From: Fibrobacteraceae bacterium | Lineage (GTDB): Bacteria > Fibrobacterota > Fibrobacteria > Fibrobacterales > Fibrobacteraceae | Assembly: GCA_021443045.1 (NCBI GenBank) | Contig: JABUUT010000025.1 | Location: 1 to 14,999 of the forward strand | Direction: 5' to 3' | DNA: 14,999 nucleotides | In this document: positions 7,385-14,188 of the stretch, piece by piece | How the letters are laid out: each line of letters opens with the position of its first letter | How positions within the stretch are numbered: the first letter of the stretch is position 1 | Program-made: the position numbers and the translations under genes | The notes under the pieces: model-generated | The model's database searches: none | What the model was told of the DNA's origin: nothing | Seen by the model: the letters and a program-made list of their open reading frames with translations, nothing else

Positions 7385-9021
7385 TTTAGCTCCTTTGCCA
7401 ATTTGTACATCCATTGAACAAGTCTGCGGGCCGTTTGTTTATCTACCGTTTGCTGCATGTTGCCCCGCCCGTATGTAACCACATTGATTAAGGAATCTAC
7501 ACCTAGACTATCCAATCGTTCCAAAGTTAAGTTCTGGGGTACGGGATAAAATTCTCTTATAAATTTTTGATTCAACCCTCCATTGACACCATGGCAAGAA
7601 GCACATTTTGCTTTCCATACCCATTCTACAGGAATTTCATGATTTTCCAAATTGGCAGACTCTAATTTGTAATTTGATAATTGAGAAGATCCGCCCCCAT
7701 AAAAAATTCCAAATAAAATAAGAAGCAAAGCCAAAAATACCACAGGAACCATTTTATTTATAGACAGTATCGCTTTTCCGCAAAGTGTTAGAGCCGCCAT
7801 AAAAGCAATTAAAGGATAACTTAAAGGAATAATTCCTGTTAAGGGCAAATCAAAGGTTTCATAAGGCAGCAGGGAATACGCCCAAACTAAAAATACCATT
7901 GCAAAAAGAATGCCGCAGAGAAAAGGAAAGCGCAACACTTGATAAATAGGAACTACAGGAACATCGGAGTCTTTTTTAACATCCACATCTCCCATAAGCA
8001 CTTCGTTGTGTTCCAAATTTGTAGCCATTCGGTAGCGTAGCCCAAAGAAAACGCTCATGAAAAGTCCAATAGAAAATAAAATCATTAATAAATCTACAAT
8101 GCCAAAGGAAACTCCAGCAACAAAAGTTTCGCCATAGGGAACCACCAAGAAATACCGTTCCAAAAAAAGACCAACAAGCACAGAAAACGAAATGAGGCCC
8201 CGCCCCCATCGAGATTCCCGAATATTCATCACAAGCAAAAATTGTACAAAAAGCACTCCAAAAATAAATGCAGAAGAATACCATTCCCCTTTTAAAACAA
8301 AATTCCAGAACCAAATAACCAACAAAAACCAAGAGCCCACCAGCATTAATTTTTCAAGAAGCCGTATGCGGTACCCTTCTACAGTTAAGAGCAAATTAAT
8401 TAATGCCAAGCCAGAATAGAGAGCCCCAACAATAAAATATATGGGGAAAAAGGAACCTCGCCAATGGGGAACAAAGGTGGTTGCAAAATCAAGGCTTACT
8501 ACCGTGTGTACCCAAAGAACAAGGGGGAATAGAATCCAGGCAAAAGGTTTATACATCCGCCTCAAATGGCGGTGGGTGTCACCTAAAATATGGATGGTAA
8601 AAAAAAGGAATGATAAAATACCGTAAATGGCAATACAACAAAAATCCCACACCAAGGGTGACCCTAAATTGGAAAAATTTCCCCGGCCATCCAACAAAGG
8701 CATAATCATATAAAAATTAGGTACTACCCCCAAGTGGATCAAGGGGAAAATGGCTGCCACCAAAAGAGAACATAACGTAGATAGTTCTGCCAGCATGGAT
8801 GTACGGCGGTCTAATTTAATATCTAAACAAAGGAGTACTGCCGAAATCAAGGTTCCTGCATGAGACAGCCCAATCCAGAATACAAATAAACTAATTGGCG
8901 TACCCCAAAAGGTAAAACCATCTGTGGTCCATGCTCCAGGCCCAAAATACAAGGAGTACAGCAAAGACGTGGCTCCAGGAACCAAAAGAACAAGACCTAT
9001 CCAGAACAGTTTTTTGAACAT
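7381..9021 (-). CDS. ActC/NrfD-like quinone-interacting membrane subunit fused to a C-terminal cytochrome c domain
   Basis: The product has 546 residues. The first ~330 give about ten membrane spans and match ActC of alternative complex III: GLSHAGTLISAVLL (51-64), FPLIHLG (92-98, H96), SPLVWD (121-126, D126), PHWRGSFFPIYF (185-196) and LERY (287-290). H96 and D126 correspond in position to residues proposed for menaquinol binding and proton handling in ActC. A soluble loop (~333-358) and three extra spans (~365-383, 396-414, 424-441) follow. The final ~75 residues are a cytochrome c domain with CASCH (473-477) and a likely axial Met522 in GRGNM. I am sure of the NrfD/ActC class; the fusion is unusual and may replace the separate monoheme ActE. 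The gene starts 3 nt after the iron-sulfur gene ends and overlaps the following gene by 4 nt. The likely role is to take electrons from menaquinol. Confidence 0.9.
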   Translation of the reverse strand: MFKKLFWIGLVLLVPGATSLLYSLYFGPGAWTTDGFTFWGTPISLFVFWIGLSHAGTLISAVLLCLDIKLDRRTSMLAELSTLCSLLVAAIFPLIHLGVVPNFYMIMPLLDGRGNFSNLGSPLVWDFCCIAIYGILSFLFFTIHILGDTHRHLRRMYKPFAWILFPLVLWVHTVVSLDFATTFVPHWRGSFFPIYFIVGALYSGLALINLLLTVEGYRIRLLEKLMLVGSWFLLVIWFWNFVLKGEWYSSAFIFGVLFVQFLLVMNIRESRWGRGLISFSVLVGLFLERYFLVVPYGETFVAGVSFGIVDLLMILFSIGLFMSVFFGLRYRMATNLEHNEVLMGDVDVKKDSDVPVVPIYQVLRFPFLCGILFAMVFLVWAYSLLPYETFDLPLTGIIPLSYPLIAFMAALTLCGKAILSINKMVPVVFLALLLILFGIFYGGGSSQLSNYKLESANLENHEIPVEWVWKAKCASCHGVNGGLNQKFIREFYPVPQNLTLERLDSLGVDSLINVVTYGRGNMQQTVDKQTARRLVQWMYKLAKELK

Positions 9022-9024
9022 CGC

Positions 9025-9921
9025 CTACCGTTTTCCTTTCAGGTAAACTACAGATGGGTCCAAGTGGGCCAAGGCTTTTGGAGCATAGATTTCTCGACCT
9101 CTCGCCACTTTTACCAATTCCGACTCTGGGTTAAGCCAGTTTCCAAAAGTAATAGCTTTTTTGGGGCATGCAGCTGCACAGGCGGTTTTTACCCCTCGCC
9201 CATCCCATTCGCTGTCTAGCACTGTTTTGTGACGCAAACGGTCGTCTTGCAGCCTTTGTATGCAAAGGGAACATTTTTCCATAACTTTTGCGGTGCGTAG
9301 GGGAACCTTTGGGTTAAACTGGTAAGACAACCCCAGTTCCTGAGCATTGTTATAGTTGAATTTTCGGGCATTTATGGGGCAGTTGGCTCCACAAAAACGG
9401 CTTCCGGCACATCGTTTGTACACCATGGTGCTAAGGCCATCGGGGGTGTGGGTGGCTGCACCAGTGGGGCATACTTTTTCACAAGGTGCAAAAGAACAGT
9501 GGCCGCACATAACGGGAACTCCATCGACCATGGATATCCAATGCAAAAAACGTCCCTTGGCAGATTCTTCTTGAGTTACCAGCGGAATATTGTTTTCCAG
9601 GTTGCAGGCGTAAATACACTCACCACAGCCATTGCAAAGGTCCAAATCAATTGCCATTCCAAACCGGTTTCGTGACAGAACAGGCATTGGTGGGTTCATT
9701 TCGCCTGGCATAGTCACTTTTACTAAATTCAGGGAAAATAGAGAACTTTCTCCGGACTTAGACAAAGCCTGTTTAACTTCTTTTGCCACGCGATTGGCAA
9801 AATCTATCGAGTTGGAAACCTGTTTTTCGGCACTTTTAAAAATACCTTCCAGACGACATCCAAAAAGCATAAAAGATGCCGTAAGCGTACCCATGATTTT
9901 CAAGAAACACCGTCTTTCCAT
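9025..9921 (-). CDS. Lipoprotein iron-sulfur subunit, ActB/NrfC-like (four cluster motifs)
   Basis: This 298-residue periplasmic electron-transfer subunit has four Cys groups: C96-C99-C102-C106; C139-C142-C147-C151; C171-[S174]-C177-C181; and C217-C220 with C248-C252. The third group reads CAGSRFCGANC, with Ser in place of the second Cys. ActB of alternative complex III has Thr there (CxGTRYCxNNCP) and carries one [3Fe-4S] and three [4Fe-4S] clusters, so the same content is likely. The N-terminus has RRCFLK, a Tat-like twin-arginine motif, and LFGC (19-22), a lipobox, so it is probably folded in the cytoplasm, exported by Tat and lipid-anchored at C22. A helical spacer (~30-60) precedes the ferredoxin core. 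The large molybdopterin-like N-terminal half of ActB is absent. It lies 3 nt from both neighbours in the operon. Confidence 0.92.
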   Translation of the reverse strand: MERRCFLKIMGTLTASFMLFGCRLEGIFKSAEKQVSNSIDFANRVAKEVKQALSKSGESSLFSLNLVKVTMPGEMNPPMPVLSRNRFGMAIDLDLCNGCGECIYACNLENNIPLVTQEESAKGRFLHWISMVDGVPVMCGHCSFAPCEKVCPTGAATHTPDGLSTMVYKRCAGSRFCGANCPINARKFNYNNAQELGLSYQFNPKVPLRTAKVMEKCSLCIQRLQDDRLRHKTVLDSEWDGRGVKTACAAACPKKAITFGNWLNPESELVKVARGREIYAPKALAHLDPSVVYLKGKR

Positions 9922-9924
9922 AAA

Positions 9925-10449
9925 CTACCTGTGACACGCTCCGCAATATACGGCGGCTGTCCTAAAATTTTTTGTGGAAAAAGTTTTTCCTTGATGGCAA
10001 TCGGTACAAAACTTCATGGTAAATTTTTCTCCTCCATACAAATCATCTTTGTATCTGCTACCATGGCAGTCTTCGCAAGAAACTTTGGCCTTGGCGTGAA
10101 CACCATGATGAAACACCACATGTTCCGGAAGCTTGGATTTTACATTCCAATTATAAAATGGATAGGTGTCATCGGCAAAGGCGCTATCTAAGGATTCTGC
10201 CATGGGGCCTTCTGTAAGGGGAAGACGATGGCAAGCCAAGCAATCGGATTTGGAGGGCATATAGGCATGGTCTAAAACTTCTGCACCTTGGTGGCAGGCG
10301 GCACATTCCAAGCCAATATTTTCTCCGTGCAACTGGTGGCGAAAAAAACGGCTTCCCTGCCGAAGAGGGGCTGCAGGAGGCGCAAAGAACAAATCTGCCA
10401 TAATAAAAGCAGAAAATAGAGCAACAATGATAACCACAAAATATTTCAT
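9925..10449 (-). CDS. Pentaheme c-type cytochrome (ActA-like)
   Basis: The product has 174 residues, with an N-terminal hydrophobic segment (~3-22) serving as signal or membrane anchor. Five CXXCH heme-binding motifs lie at 49-53, 70-74, 125-129, 148-152 and 169-173, the last next to the C-terminus. Spare His residues for bis-His ligation include H38, H41, H61, H110, H114, H115 and H118; the FFRHQLH...CAACH arrangement is typical of class III/NrfB-type multiheme cytochromes. The heme count equals that of ActA in alternative complex III. It presumably passes electrons from the iron-sulfur subunit to other periplasmic carriers. No CXXCK motif is present, so it is not a NrfA-type nitrite reductase. 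An AGGAA site lies a few nt before the ATG; 12 nt separate it from the monoheme cytochrome gene. Confidence 0.92.
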   Translation of the reverse strand: MKYFVVIIVALFSAFIMADLFFAPPAAPLRQGSRFFRHQLHGENIGLECAACHQGAEVLDHAYMPSKSDCLACHRLPLTEGPMAESLDSAFADDTYPFYNWNVKSKLPEHVVFHHGVHAKAKVSCEDCHGSRYKDDLYGGEKFTMKFCTDCHQGKTFSTKNFRTAAVYCGACHR

Positions 10450-10461
10450 GATGTTCCTATT

Positions 10462-10830
10462 TTATTTAGGGCGGGTTTCATCGTTGGGATTATCTAAAAG
10501 GTATAACAGCCAAGAGGCCAGCCTTTGAGCCTGAACTTCCGTTAAAGGCGGAATTTCCATGGGTGACCATTGGTCTGGGTGGATTGGCTTGGGGTCCATT
10601 AAGTATTTTACCAAACCTCTACCATTATTTTTGTACTGGGCCACATTTTCACTCATGGCTGGTGCCGCAAATTTTCGAGCCCACCGGTGGCAGCCCTTAC
10701 ATTCGTTATTGTAAAAATCATAAGATTCCTTTTTTAGCTCAGGCGTCACCTTAGGCAGGGCATAGGTCGCAACAGTATCCGCCCCGAGAGCAACCATAAC
10801 AATAGCAAGTACCACAAAAAGAAATCTCAT
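10462..10830 (-). CDS. Small monoheme c-type cytochrome, first gene of the operon
   Basis: The product has 122 residues. A signal peptide (~1-23) is followed by one heme motif, CKGCH (44-48). The segment SPMEIPPLT supplies a likely axial Met91, and ASWLLYLLD near the end is the usual C-terminal helix of class I cytochromes c. It is therefore a periplasmic electron carrier with His/Met ligation, likely the partner of the downstream complex. It starts 26 bp from the divergent mntP gene. No usable Shine-Dalgarno sequence precedes it (AAGG is only 1 nt from the ATG), but TATATT lies 6 nt upstream, suggesting a leaderless transcript. Confidence 0.88.
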   Translation of the reverse strand: MRFLFVVLAIVMVALGADTVATYALPKVTPELKKESYDFYNNECKGCHRWARKFAAPAMSENVAQYKNNGRGLVKYLMDPKPIHPDQWSPMEIPPLTEVQAQRLASWLLYLLDNPNDETRPK

Positions 10831-10834
10831 ACCT

Positions 10835-10852
10835 TAAATATATCTATATTTA
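10835..10852. promoter_or_regulatory. AT-only palindrome in the 26-bp divergent gap; candidate bidirectional promoter
   Basis: TAAATATATCTATATTTA is a perfect 8+8 bp inverted repeat with a 2-nt centre. Each arm contains TATATT reading toward its gene (10845-10850 for mntP; 10842-10837 for the cytochrome operon), and each hexamer ends exactly 6 nt before its ATG. Both would serve as -10 boxes of overlapping promoters giving leaderless mRNAs. No clear -35 is seen for either, and a regulator site is an alternative. Confidence 0.5.
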
Positions 10853-10856
10853 TGCC

Positions 10857-11408
10857 ATGGGAATTTTTTCAATCATTTTAATTGCAATTATTGAGGCTAT
10901 GGACTGCTTTGCGGTGTCTATTTCCACCGGACTCTGCAAATCCAACATTCCTTATTCAAGGGCCATGCTGCAATCGGTGTCTTTCGGAGTATTTCAAGGA
11001 GGCATGACTTTGCTGGGGTATTTCTTGGGCGTGTTTACGGAGCGCTGGTTTTCGGCCATTGGAACCCCCATTGCCTGCGGCATTCTATGTATTTTGGGAC
11101 TTCGCATGATTTGGGGAGCCACCCACGAATCTGATGACGATGGTGAAAAAAGTTGCAACCTGTCTATTCCCAACATTCTCCTTTTGTCGGTGGCCACCAG
11201 CATAGATGCCTTTGCCGTTGGAGTTTCCTTCGCCTTTATGCAGGTAAACTTGTGGCTTGCTGTAATTGCCATTGCCATAGCATCATTTGTGATGGGTGTT
11301 GTAGGCTTTGAAATTGGTCGCCATTCTGCCAAACATTTTAAAACAAAAATCCCAGAAATTATTGCTGGAGTAATTCTGATTGGAGTGGGTGTAAAACTTT
11401 TCTTCTAA
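10857..11408 (+). CDS. mntP: Manganese efflux pump MntP
   Basis: This 183-residue integral membrane protein is near the family length (E. coli 188), with six hydrophobic segments. It shows the two internally repeated family signatures: EAMDCFAVSISTGL (13-26, D16) and TSIDAFAVGVSFAF (114-127, D117). The acidic residues in these helices are the conserved metal-path positions of MntP. The central loop (~89-100) is acidic and hydrophilic, which is common here. It exports Mn(II) from the cytoplasm. In many bacteria mntP is controlled by a yybP-ykoY riboswitch or MntR, but here the start is only 26 bp from a divergent gene, leaving no room for that riboswitch. An ATG at 10852 is out of frame. No Shine-Dalgarno sequence is present. 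Confidence 0.93.
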   Translation: MGIFSIILIAIIEAMDCFAVSISTGLCKSNIPYSRAMLQSVSFGVFQGGMTLLGYFLGVFTERWFSAIGTPIACGILCILGLRMIWGATHESDDDGEKSCNLSIPNILLLSVATSIDAFAVGVSFAFMQVNLWLAVIAIAIASFVMGVVGFEIGRHSAKHFKTKIPEIIAGVILIGVGVKLFF

Positions 11409-11440
11409 AGGGCATACTTTAGAGGTGCCCTAATCTTTTA
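11409..11440. terminator. Shared terminator between mntP and the FISUMP gene
   Basis: Arms AGGGCA (11409-11414) and TGCCCT (11426-11431) pair with an 11-nt loop. On the plus strand AATCTTTTA follows, and on the minus strand TTTAG follows. It lies between convergent genes and overlaps the stop codon of the minus-strand gene, as expected for a two-way terminator. Confidence 0.6.
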
Positions 11441-13256
11441 CACACCTTACAGAAAAATAGTCATTTTCAAAATCTTGAGCCTCTACAAAATCTTCGGTAC
11501 CATACACAATGGTCCAGTAGCTAAACCCGTTTTCTTCGGAACCTTCACTAGCCCAGAAATAGGCACTGCCGCCCACCTCCGCATACTCCCCATCACCATA
11601 TTTGGCACCAGCCGGCAGAGCCTTGAACCCCAAAGAATCTGCTTGAATGGGGTTTCCTTTTTTTGCCCCTAGAGCCCAAATTTCGTTAGCTTTTAAAAGA
11701 GAGGAATTAGAGCCCAGCAGGGCCCATTCCTTGTTACTTGGAATGTGCCAGCCTTCGGGACAAAGTTTTTTAGCAGAGTCGTTGGCAACACTATAGGAAT
11801 AAAGTCTGCCAAACTTTTTGCAGTAGCGGTTGTCGTCCAGGTAGCAGTAACTACTATCAACTTTATAATCTAAATTTTCGGCCATCCAGTGCTTGCCACC
11901 AATAAAGGCAACCTTGTAAAAGCGACCATCCCTAAAATCAATCAAAGTGGTAGAGTCGTTTAATTCAGCCAGTTCCAATTCGTCTGGAGGGTCCATGATA
12001 CAGCGCACCGAATGGCCCCACATTTTAGAAGATTTCGAAAAGATTGACGAATCATCATCTCCGTGAAGAGAATAGACATAAGCCTCATTGGTATCCACTA
12101 TAGAACGGGACCAAAAACCAGCATAGTAGTCAATGCCAGTAAAATGGAGGGAATCTTCCATAGCACCTCCGGGCAAAGCCATAAAGCCAAACAAGTCTGA
12201 ACCAGCTCCATTAATAGATTGTTGCCAAGCTTCCCTGGCTTTTAGATTTTTTCCAACGGGAGAAGAATCCATCTTCTTTAAATATTCCAGCAAAGTTTGC
12301 CACTCATTGTTGTTCGGCAAGTGGGACCCAGAAGGGCATAAACCATATGCCCCATCCCAAGTGTACAAACGTCCATATTTTTTGCAGTTTTCTTCGTTGT
12401 TTTGGTAGCAAAAGCTCCCGGGAGCATTGATACGCAAATTTTCCTTATACCAAACCTGATTTCCAATAACAACCGTCTTGTAGGGCTTTTCTTCTTCAAC
12501 CTTTTGCTTTTTTTCTTCTTCTTTCTTTTCTACAACCTTTGGCAGCTGAATTTCGTACAAAGTATCACACAGACAGCGAACCGATAAAGCTGATTCTTTT
12601 GATTCATACATGAGTTCAGCCCTAGAATTATCGTAAGAAATGGTAAAATAGTATGCCCCATCACCTTCATATTCTGTAGAAGTCCAAAAATAAGCATGCA
12701 GGCCATCATCGTTAAAAGTAAATCCATCTAAATTTTTGAAAGTAAACTCAGCACGATGAAAACCCGTGTAGTAGTAGGCCCCTCCAGGCAAGGCGTTAAA
12801 ACCAAACTCATCGGTTCCGTACTGGCGGCCATTATCGGAGCGCCATCCATCTGTAGATTTCAAACTGAATCCAGGGCCATCTCCCCAACTTTTATTACGC
12901 ACATACTTACGCAAAATTTCCCAGTCCGACTTGGAGGGAATGTGCCAGCCCTTAGGGCAAATCCCCTGCTTAGAAGTCATCACCTTCTTAGCCGATTTCC
13001 TTTCAAATTTTTGCCGAACACGAAGGGCGTCAAACCATTTATACAATGAACCGTAGAGGGTGCAGTTATCTTCTTGATTTCCATAGCAAAGTCTGTACCG
13101 AGACTTGTAATTCAAATTTTCGGCCATCCAGCGTTGCGTACCAATCTGCACTGTTTTATACGTCTTATTATCGCGAGTATCCACAAGGGGGGCCATTTGC
13201 AGCACCGTTGCAAAGCAGCAAGAAACCATCAACAAAATCAAAAACAAAAATTTCAT
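11430..13256 (-). CDS. Secreted protein with three FISUMP (Fib_succ_major) domains
   Basis: The product has 608 residues. A hydrophobic leader (1-16; an SCC at 12-14 leaves a lipoprotein possible) precedes three repeats: ~25-230, ~258-421 and ~437-607. Each opens with a form of YKTVxIGxQxWMAENLxY, continues with a Cys pair separated by seven residues (C57/C65, C283/C291, C471/C479), then CPxGWHIPSxxEW, GFxALPGGA, a YFWxS segment and a closing VRC. The opening CP and closing VRC cysteines (C100/C228, C308/C419, C499/C605) look like a second conserved disulfide in each domain. A Lys/Glu-rich linker (~240-257) joins domains 1 and 2. This is the Fibrobacter succinogenes major paralogous domain; its function is unknown, although the overall pattern recalls the C-type-lectin/formylglycine-enzyme fold. 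A cell-surface binding role is inference. The gene stands alone, with its own promoter region. Confidence 0.92.
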   Translation of the reverse strand: MKFLFLILLMVSCCFATVLQMAPLVDTRDNKTYKTVQIGTQRWMAENLNYKSRYRLCYGNQEDNCTLYGSLYKWFDALRVRQKFERKSAKKVMTSKQGICPKGWHIPSKSDWEILRKYVRNKSWGDGPGFSLKSTDGWRSDNGRQYGTDEFGFNALPGGAYYYTGFHRAEFTFKNLDGFTFNDDGLHAYFWTSTEYEGDGAYYFTISYDNSRAELMYESKESALSVRCLCDTLYEIQLPKVVEKKEEEKKQKVEEEKPYKTVVIGNQVWYKENLRINAPGSFCYQNNEENCKKYGRLYTWDGAYGLCPSGSHLPNNNEWQTLLEYLKKMDSSPVGKNLKAREAWQQSINGAGSDLFGFMALPGGAMEDSLHFTGIDYYAGFWSRSIVDTNEAYVYSLHGDDDSSIFSKSSKMWGHSVRCIMDPPDELELAELNDSTTLIDFRDGRFYKVAFIGGKHWMAENLDYKVDSSYCYLDDNRYCKKFGRLYSYSVANDSAKKLCPEGWHIPSNKEWALLGSNSSLLKANEIWALGAKKGNPIQADSLGFKALPAGAKYGDGEYAEVGGSAYFWASEGSEENGFSYWTIVYGTEDFVEAQDFENDYFSVRCVKD

Positions 13257-13305
13257 AACCCACCCCCGTGGTTATACAAAAAGGATTAATTTTATACAAA
13301 TCCTT
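13255..13305 (-). promoter_or_regulatory. Upstream region of the FISUMP gene: repeated TATA element, inverted repeat and start-codon hairpin
   Basis: In gene orientation TTTGTATAA occurs twice, 20 bp apart (13300-13292 and 13280-13272). The arms AAGGATT/AATCCTT (13305-13299 and 13287-13281) flank the first copy. Next to the gene, ATAACCAC-GGGG-GTGGGTTAT (13275-13255) can fold into a hairpin that includes the G-rich ribosome-binding region and the A and U of the start codon. The TATAAA within the first copy is a candidate -10. Which elements are used cannot be told from sequence alone. Confidence 0.4.
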
Positions 13306-13375
13306 AAAAAATATATAACACTTTGTTAGAAATAGGTACAGGGAGCACTCAAAAATTTGAGATTCTTTAGTTTTT

Positions 13376-14173
13376 TTAACCCATCTTAAAAAATTTTTCA
13401 ATTCGTTCTTGATAATCTTTTGCTTCGTCGTAGGCGCTATGCCCGTATTCGGGGTAAACAAAATAATCGCAGCCAAGCTGATTTACAATTTCAAAAATGC
13501 CTTGGAGGGTGGTAACTCGGTCTTGCTCAGCGCCAATAGCAAGTACTGGGCAAATAATTTCTTTAAGACGGTCAAAGCAATTTACCGTTAAGCCAGCCAT
13601 GCTTAAATATTTAAAACGCTCTAGTTGTTTTTTTGTGCCAACCTTGGCAAACATGGACAAAGCCCTTTTGTAGCGGCTGTAATAAGTCTCGCTATATATG
13701 CGGCAAAAACAGTCATTGTTCAAAGCAACCACATCACCAGCCGCCGACAAGCACTCCCATGCACGCATGACCTGAGTATAGGTTTCATTGGGCTTAGAAA
13801 GTGTAGAACCCAGCACAAGCTTTTTCACCATTTCAGGATGGTTTATGGCAATGTATTGACACATCATGCCACCCTGGGAATACCCAATGAGATAAAAGTC
13901 ATTAAGCCCCAGTATCTTTAGAGCCGCAACAGAATCTTCAGCCATTGTTTCAACAGAAGAATACTCATTCAAATTACTTGGACGGTCGAAAAGATAAACT
14001 TTGTAATCTTGAGCAAATTTCCTGTACTTGGCATAAAAGCCTTCGGCCAATTGATCTACATAGCCAACACTCATGCCCGGAAAAACGACCATCGACTTAG
14101 CCCCGTTGCCAAACACAACATAACGAACTTCAAACCCCTTCAACTCCACCACATCTATTACATAATCACTCAT
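13376..14173 (-). CDS. Alpha/beta-hydrolase fold protein
   Basis: This 265-residue cytoplasmic protein has no signal peptide. The nucleophile elbow GYSQGG (97-102) gives Ser99. D218 in GAEQDRV and H245 in YGHSAY complete a catalytic triad in the standard order and spacing. FPGMS (31-35) is the oxyanion-hole region. The fold covers esterases, peptidases and C-C hydrolases; nothing visible fixes the substrate. Cys residues are frequent in the cap region (~141-200). It starts 15 nt after the YunG-like gene ends, so the two are probably co-transcribed. A short perfect palindrome just after its stop codon (CTCAAA-AA-TTTGAG, 13348-13361) has no U-tract on this strand. Confidence 0.88.
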   Translation of the reverse strand: MSDYVIDVVELKGFEVRYVVFGNGAKSMVVFPGMSVGYVDQLAEGFYAKYRKFAQDYKVYLFDRPSNLNEYSSVETMAEDSVAALKILGLNDFYLIGYSQGGMMCQYIAINHPEMVKKLVLGSTLSKPNETYTQVMRAWECLSAAGDVVALNNDCFCRIYSETYYSRYKRALSMFAKVGTKKQLERFKYLSMAGLTVNCFDRLKEIICPVLAIGAEQDRVTTLQGIFEIVNQLGCDYFVYPEYGHSAYDEAKDYQERIEKFFKMG

Positions 14174-14188
14174 GATGCCCCATACTTT

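Noticed and set aside
7385..7414. Upstream start for the 148-residue membrane protein
   Set aside because: The ATGA overlap at 7384 is the normal coupling arrangement; the longer form adds a polar Gly/Lys stretch within the preceding gene.
7976..8332. 118-codon minus-strand frame inside the ActC-like gene
   Set aside because: It is an alternative reading of transmembrane coding sequence, rich in Phe, Cys and Trp, with no start signal.
6938..10830. NrfABCD-type nitrite reduction operon
   Set aside because: No CXXCK catalytic heme motif or NrfA-like protein is present, and the Fe-S and membrane subunits resemble ActB/ActC more.
10831..10856. Mn-sensing yybP-ykoY riboswitch before mntP
   Set aside because: Only 26 bp separate mntP from the divergent gene, too short for the riboswitch, and no motif is visible.
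13348..13361. Palindrome CTCAAA-AA-TTTGAG as terminator of the alpha/beta hydrolase gene
   Set aside because: The T-rich run lies on the plus-strand side, where no gene ends; on the minus strand no U-tract follows.
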